Source of the DNA: Rhizophagus sp. LPA8_4_AMF
Taxonomy: Eukaryota > Glomeromycota > Glomeromycetes > Glomerales > Glomeraceae
Length of the DNA: 20,489 nt
Reading direction: 5' to 3'
Assembly (NCBI GenBank): GCA_021464525.1
Contig: JADRCO010001303.1
Location: forward strand, 1 to 20,489
Below the pieces are notes generated by a model. It was not told the DNA's origin. It ran no database searches and saw nothing but the letters and a program-made list of their open reading frames with translations. Below are positions 19,526-20,489 of the stretch, in pieces; within the stretch, counting starts at the first letter, position 1; each line of letters begins with the position of its first letter. Both the position numbers and the translations under genes were made by a program.

Positions 19526-19571
19526 AGATGAACATTTAGAAAATATAGATGAACATTTAGATGAACATTCA
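19526..19571 (-). repeat. Coding repeat TGTTCATCTAAA in the kinase tail
   Basis: A 12-base word encoding C-S-S-K/I occurs three times (SECSSKCSSIFSKCSSINSS), the last copy separated by a short insertion. It lies C-terminal to the kinase domain and looks like slippage or local duplication in a disordered tail. Confidence 0.7.
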
Positions 19572-20160
19572 GAAATGTAAGATCTTATTAGTCTACTTGT
19601 ATAAATAGCTTTTGGATGAGCCTTTTCACTAAACTTAGGACCAAGCTTCTTTGAATCTATTAACTCTTTTCTTTTTAATTCAGCTTGATCAGATCGTAAT
19701 AATTGACAAAACCAATGATTACAAAAATTAAAGATTTCCCTTGCAGAAGGTCTTTCTTTGGGATCAGAATCCCAACACCTTTTCATTACATTAGCATAAA
19801 ATTCTGGTGTATCTTCTGTAATTTTAGGTCGTACACCATCAATAATATTATAAATAAGTCTATGATCATGTTCAACATTAGCAAAAGGTTTACAACCTGT
19901 TGTAAGTTCCCACATAATCATACCCAGACTATAAATATCAGATTCTTTAGAAAATGTAGACCCTTTAAATATTTCTGGCGCAATATAAGGTATTATTCCA
20001 TAAATTTCATTATTCGATGAGGTATCATTTGGTTGTGATAATCCTAGATCTCCTACGGCATAATCTGAGAGACCATAACAGATAATTATTTAGATTTACC
20101 AATATGTTTCCACTGTGTAAATCTCGATGTATGAAATTTTCTTCATGAATAGTAAGGAGT

Positions 20161-20236
20161 CTAAAATAAAAATAATTATCAAGTTAGTATTACGAGTTGA
20201 TCATTTACCAATATACAGTATTTAAAATGTAAATAC
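20161..20236 (-). other. Kinase intron with perfect TACTAAC branch site
   Basis: Donor GTATTT at 20236 and acceptor TATTTTAG ending at 20161 bound a 76-base intron. TACTAAC lies at 20183-20189, 22 bases before the acceptor. Removal joins ERISIG to LLTIHEENFIHRD in frame, which is the expected helix E to catalytic loop order in kinases. Confidence 0.85.
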
Positions 20237-20489
20237 CCTATTGAAATTCTTTCTAAAATTGTTATTTTTTATTTCCAATCAATTTCCGCAAATTCCTTCT
20301 GTAAATATTTATGTAAATCTCCTTTTGATGCATATTGCATGATTAATATATAATCATCCAATTCGGGATCTTTTGTAAAACCATAAGTTTCAATAAGACT
20401 ACGATCTGATTTAAAACAATGACAATTTGATTTTATACCATTGCTAAACTTAACCGTGGTTATTACAACCACCCTGGTTATTTCACCAT

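Larger units (their letters stand above)
19121..20489 (-). pseudogene. Tyrosine-kinase-like protein kinase, 3' part, with broken reading frame
   Basis: Exons on the minus strand: beyond the window to 20237, 20160-19510, 19439-19397, 19318-19248 and 19182-19121, with introns of 76, 70, 78 and 65 bases. The protein is a kinase: hinge YILIMQYASKGDLHKYL, catalytic loop IHRDLHSGNIL (HRD at 20129-20121), DLGLS in place of the DFG stretch, PYIAPE, then DIYSLGMIMWELTTG and a CWDSDPKERPSA end motif. A tail with repeated CSS words and a lysine-rich end (GTKRKIEKLND ... VPVIKGTCQRLE) follows. This is the style of the expanded kinase family of AM fungi. Two lesions interrupt it: a TAA at 20269-20271 after EIDWK, and a one-base frame shift near 20075-20090 between GNIL and SDYAVGDLGLS. 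The N-lobe is outside the window or poorly conserved. It is either a young pseudogene or a region with sequence errors. Confidence 0.8.

Noticed and set aside
19703..20020. 105-codon plus-strand frame opposite the kinase
   Set aside because: It is antisense to a recognised kinase domain.
20040..20110. An intron to explain the kinase frame break
   Set aside because: The GTAAAT...CTCAG pair is only 35 bases long and leaves the wrong frame; acceptors further on give the same wrong phase, and an earlier donor would remove the catalytic asparagine.
20269..20271. TAA as a sense codon (altered genetic code)
   Set aside because: The intact AIG1-type and LITAF frames end normally at TGA, and the kinase itself ends at a TAA (19121-19123), so a reassigned TAA is not needed.
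1..20489. tRNA, rRNA, CRISPR array or complete transposase
   Set aside because: I looked for B-box/T-loop words with matching stems, spaced identical repeats, and transposase or reverse transcriptase motifs, and found none that hold up by eye; a tRNA scan would be needed to be certain.

Overview
The window looks like a gene-poor stretch of a very AT-rich filamentous fungal genome, most likely an arbuscular mycorrhizal fungus (Rhizophagus-like, Glomeromycotina). The basis is the extreme A/T content with long poly-T/poly-A runs, short AT-rich introns (65-91 bases, one with a perfect TACTAAC branch site), and a gene set that is, from general knowledge, typical of that lineage: an AIG1-type coiled-coil GTPase, a tyrosine-kinase-like protein kinase of the expanded AM-fungal type, and much decayed repeat DNA. 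The species assignment is an inference; no search was possible.

Layout, left to right. Bases 1-3100 hold AT-rich spacer, a CpG-depleted block of moderate complexity (about 425-1075) and short repeats. A two-exon LITAF-type zinc-ribbon membrane protein gene lies on the minus strand at 3105-3648. Bases 3650-8580 are mostly homopolymer-rich spacer with a few possible exon relics. A badly decayed minus-strand gene occupies about 8583-9690. Bases 9700-11030 hold small palindromes. A tandem duplication of about 470 bases, each copy ending in an ATCCG-rich cassette, covers 11030-12045. After another spacer comes the one long intact gene, a 712-residue AIG1-type GTPase (minus strand, 13597-15735). 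A possible membrane-protein exon at about 17497-17640 abuts a GGTCC/GGACC-rich palindromic element (17655-18027). The right end (19121-20489) is the 3' part of a protein kinase gene, running off the window; four introns fit, but it carries an in-frame stop and a frame break inside the kinase domain, so it is probably a recent pseudogene or holds assembly errors.

No operon-like logic links the genes. All recognised genes are on the minus strand and far apart. The most useful results are the reconstruction of the split LITAF gene, the broken kinase, the decayed gene missed by simple ORF calling, the tandem duplication with its junction, the palindromic GGTCC element, and a possible internal motif duplication in the GTPase. 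I did not find a convincing new multi-gene system.
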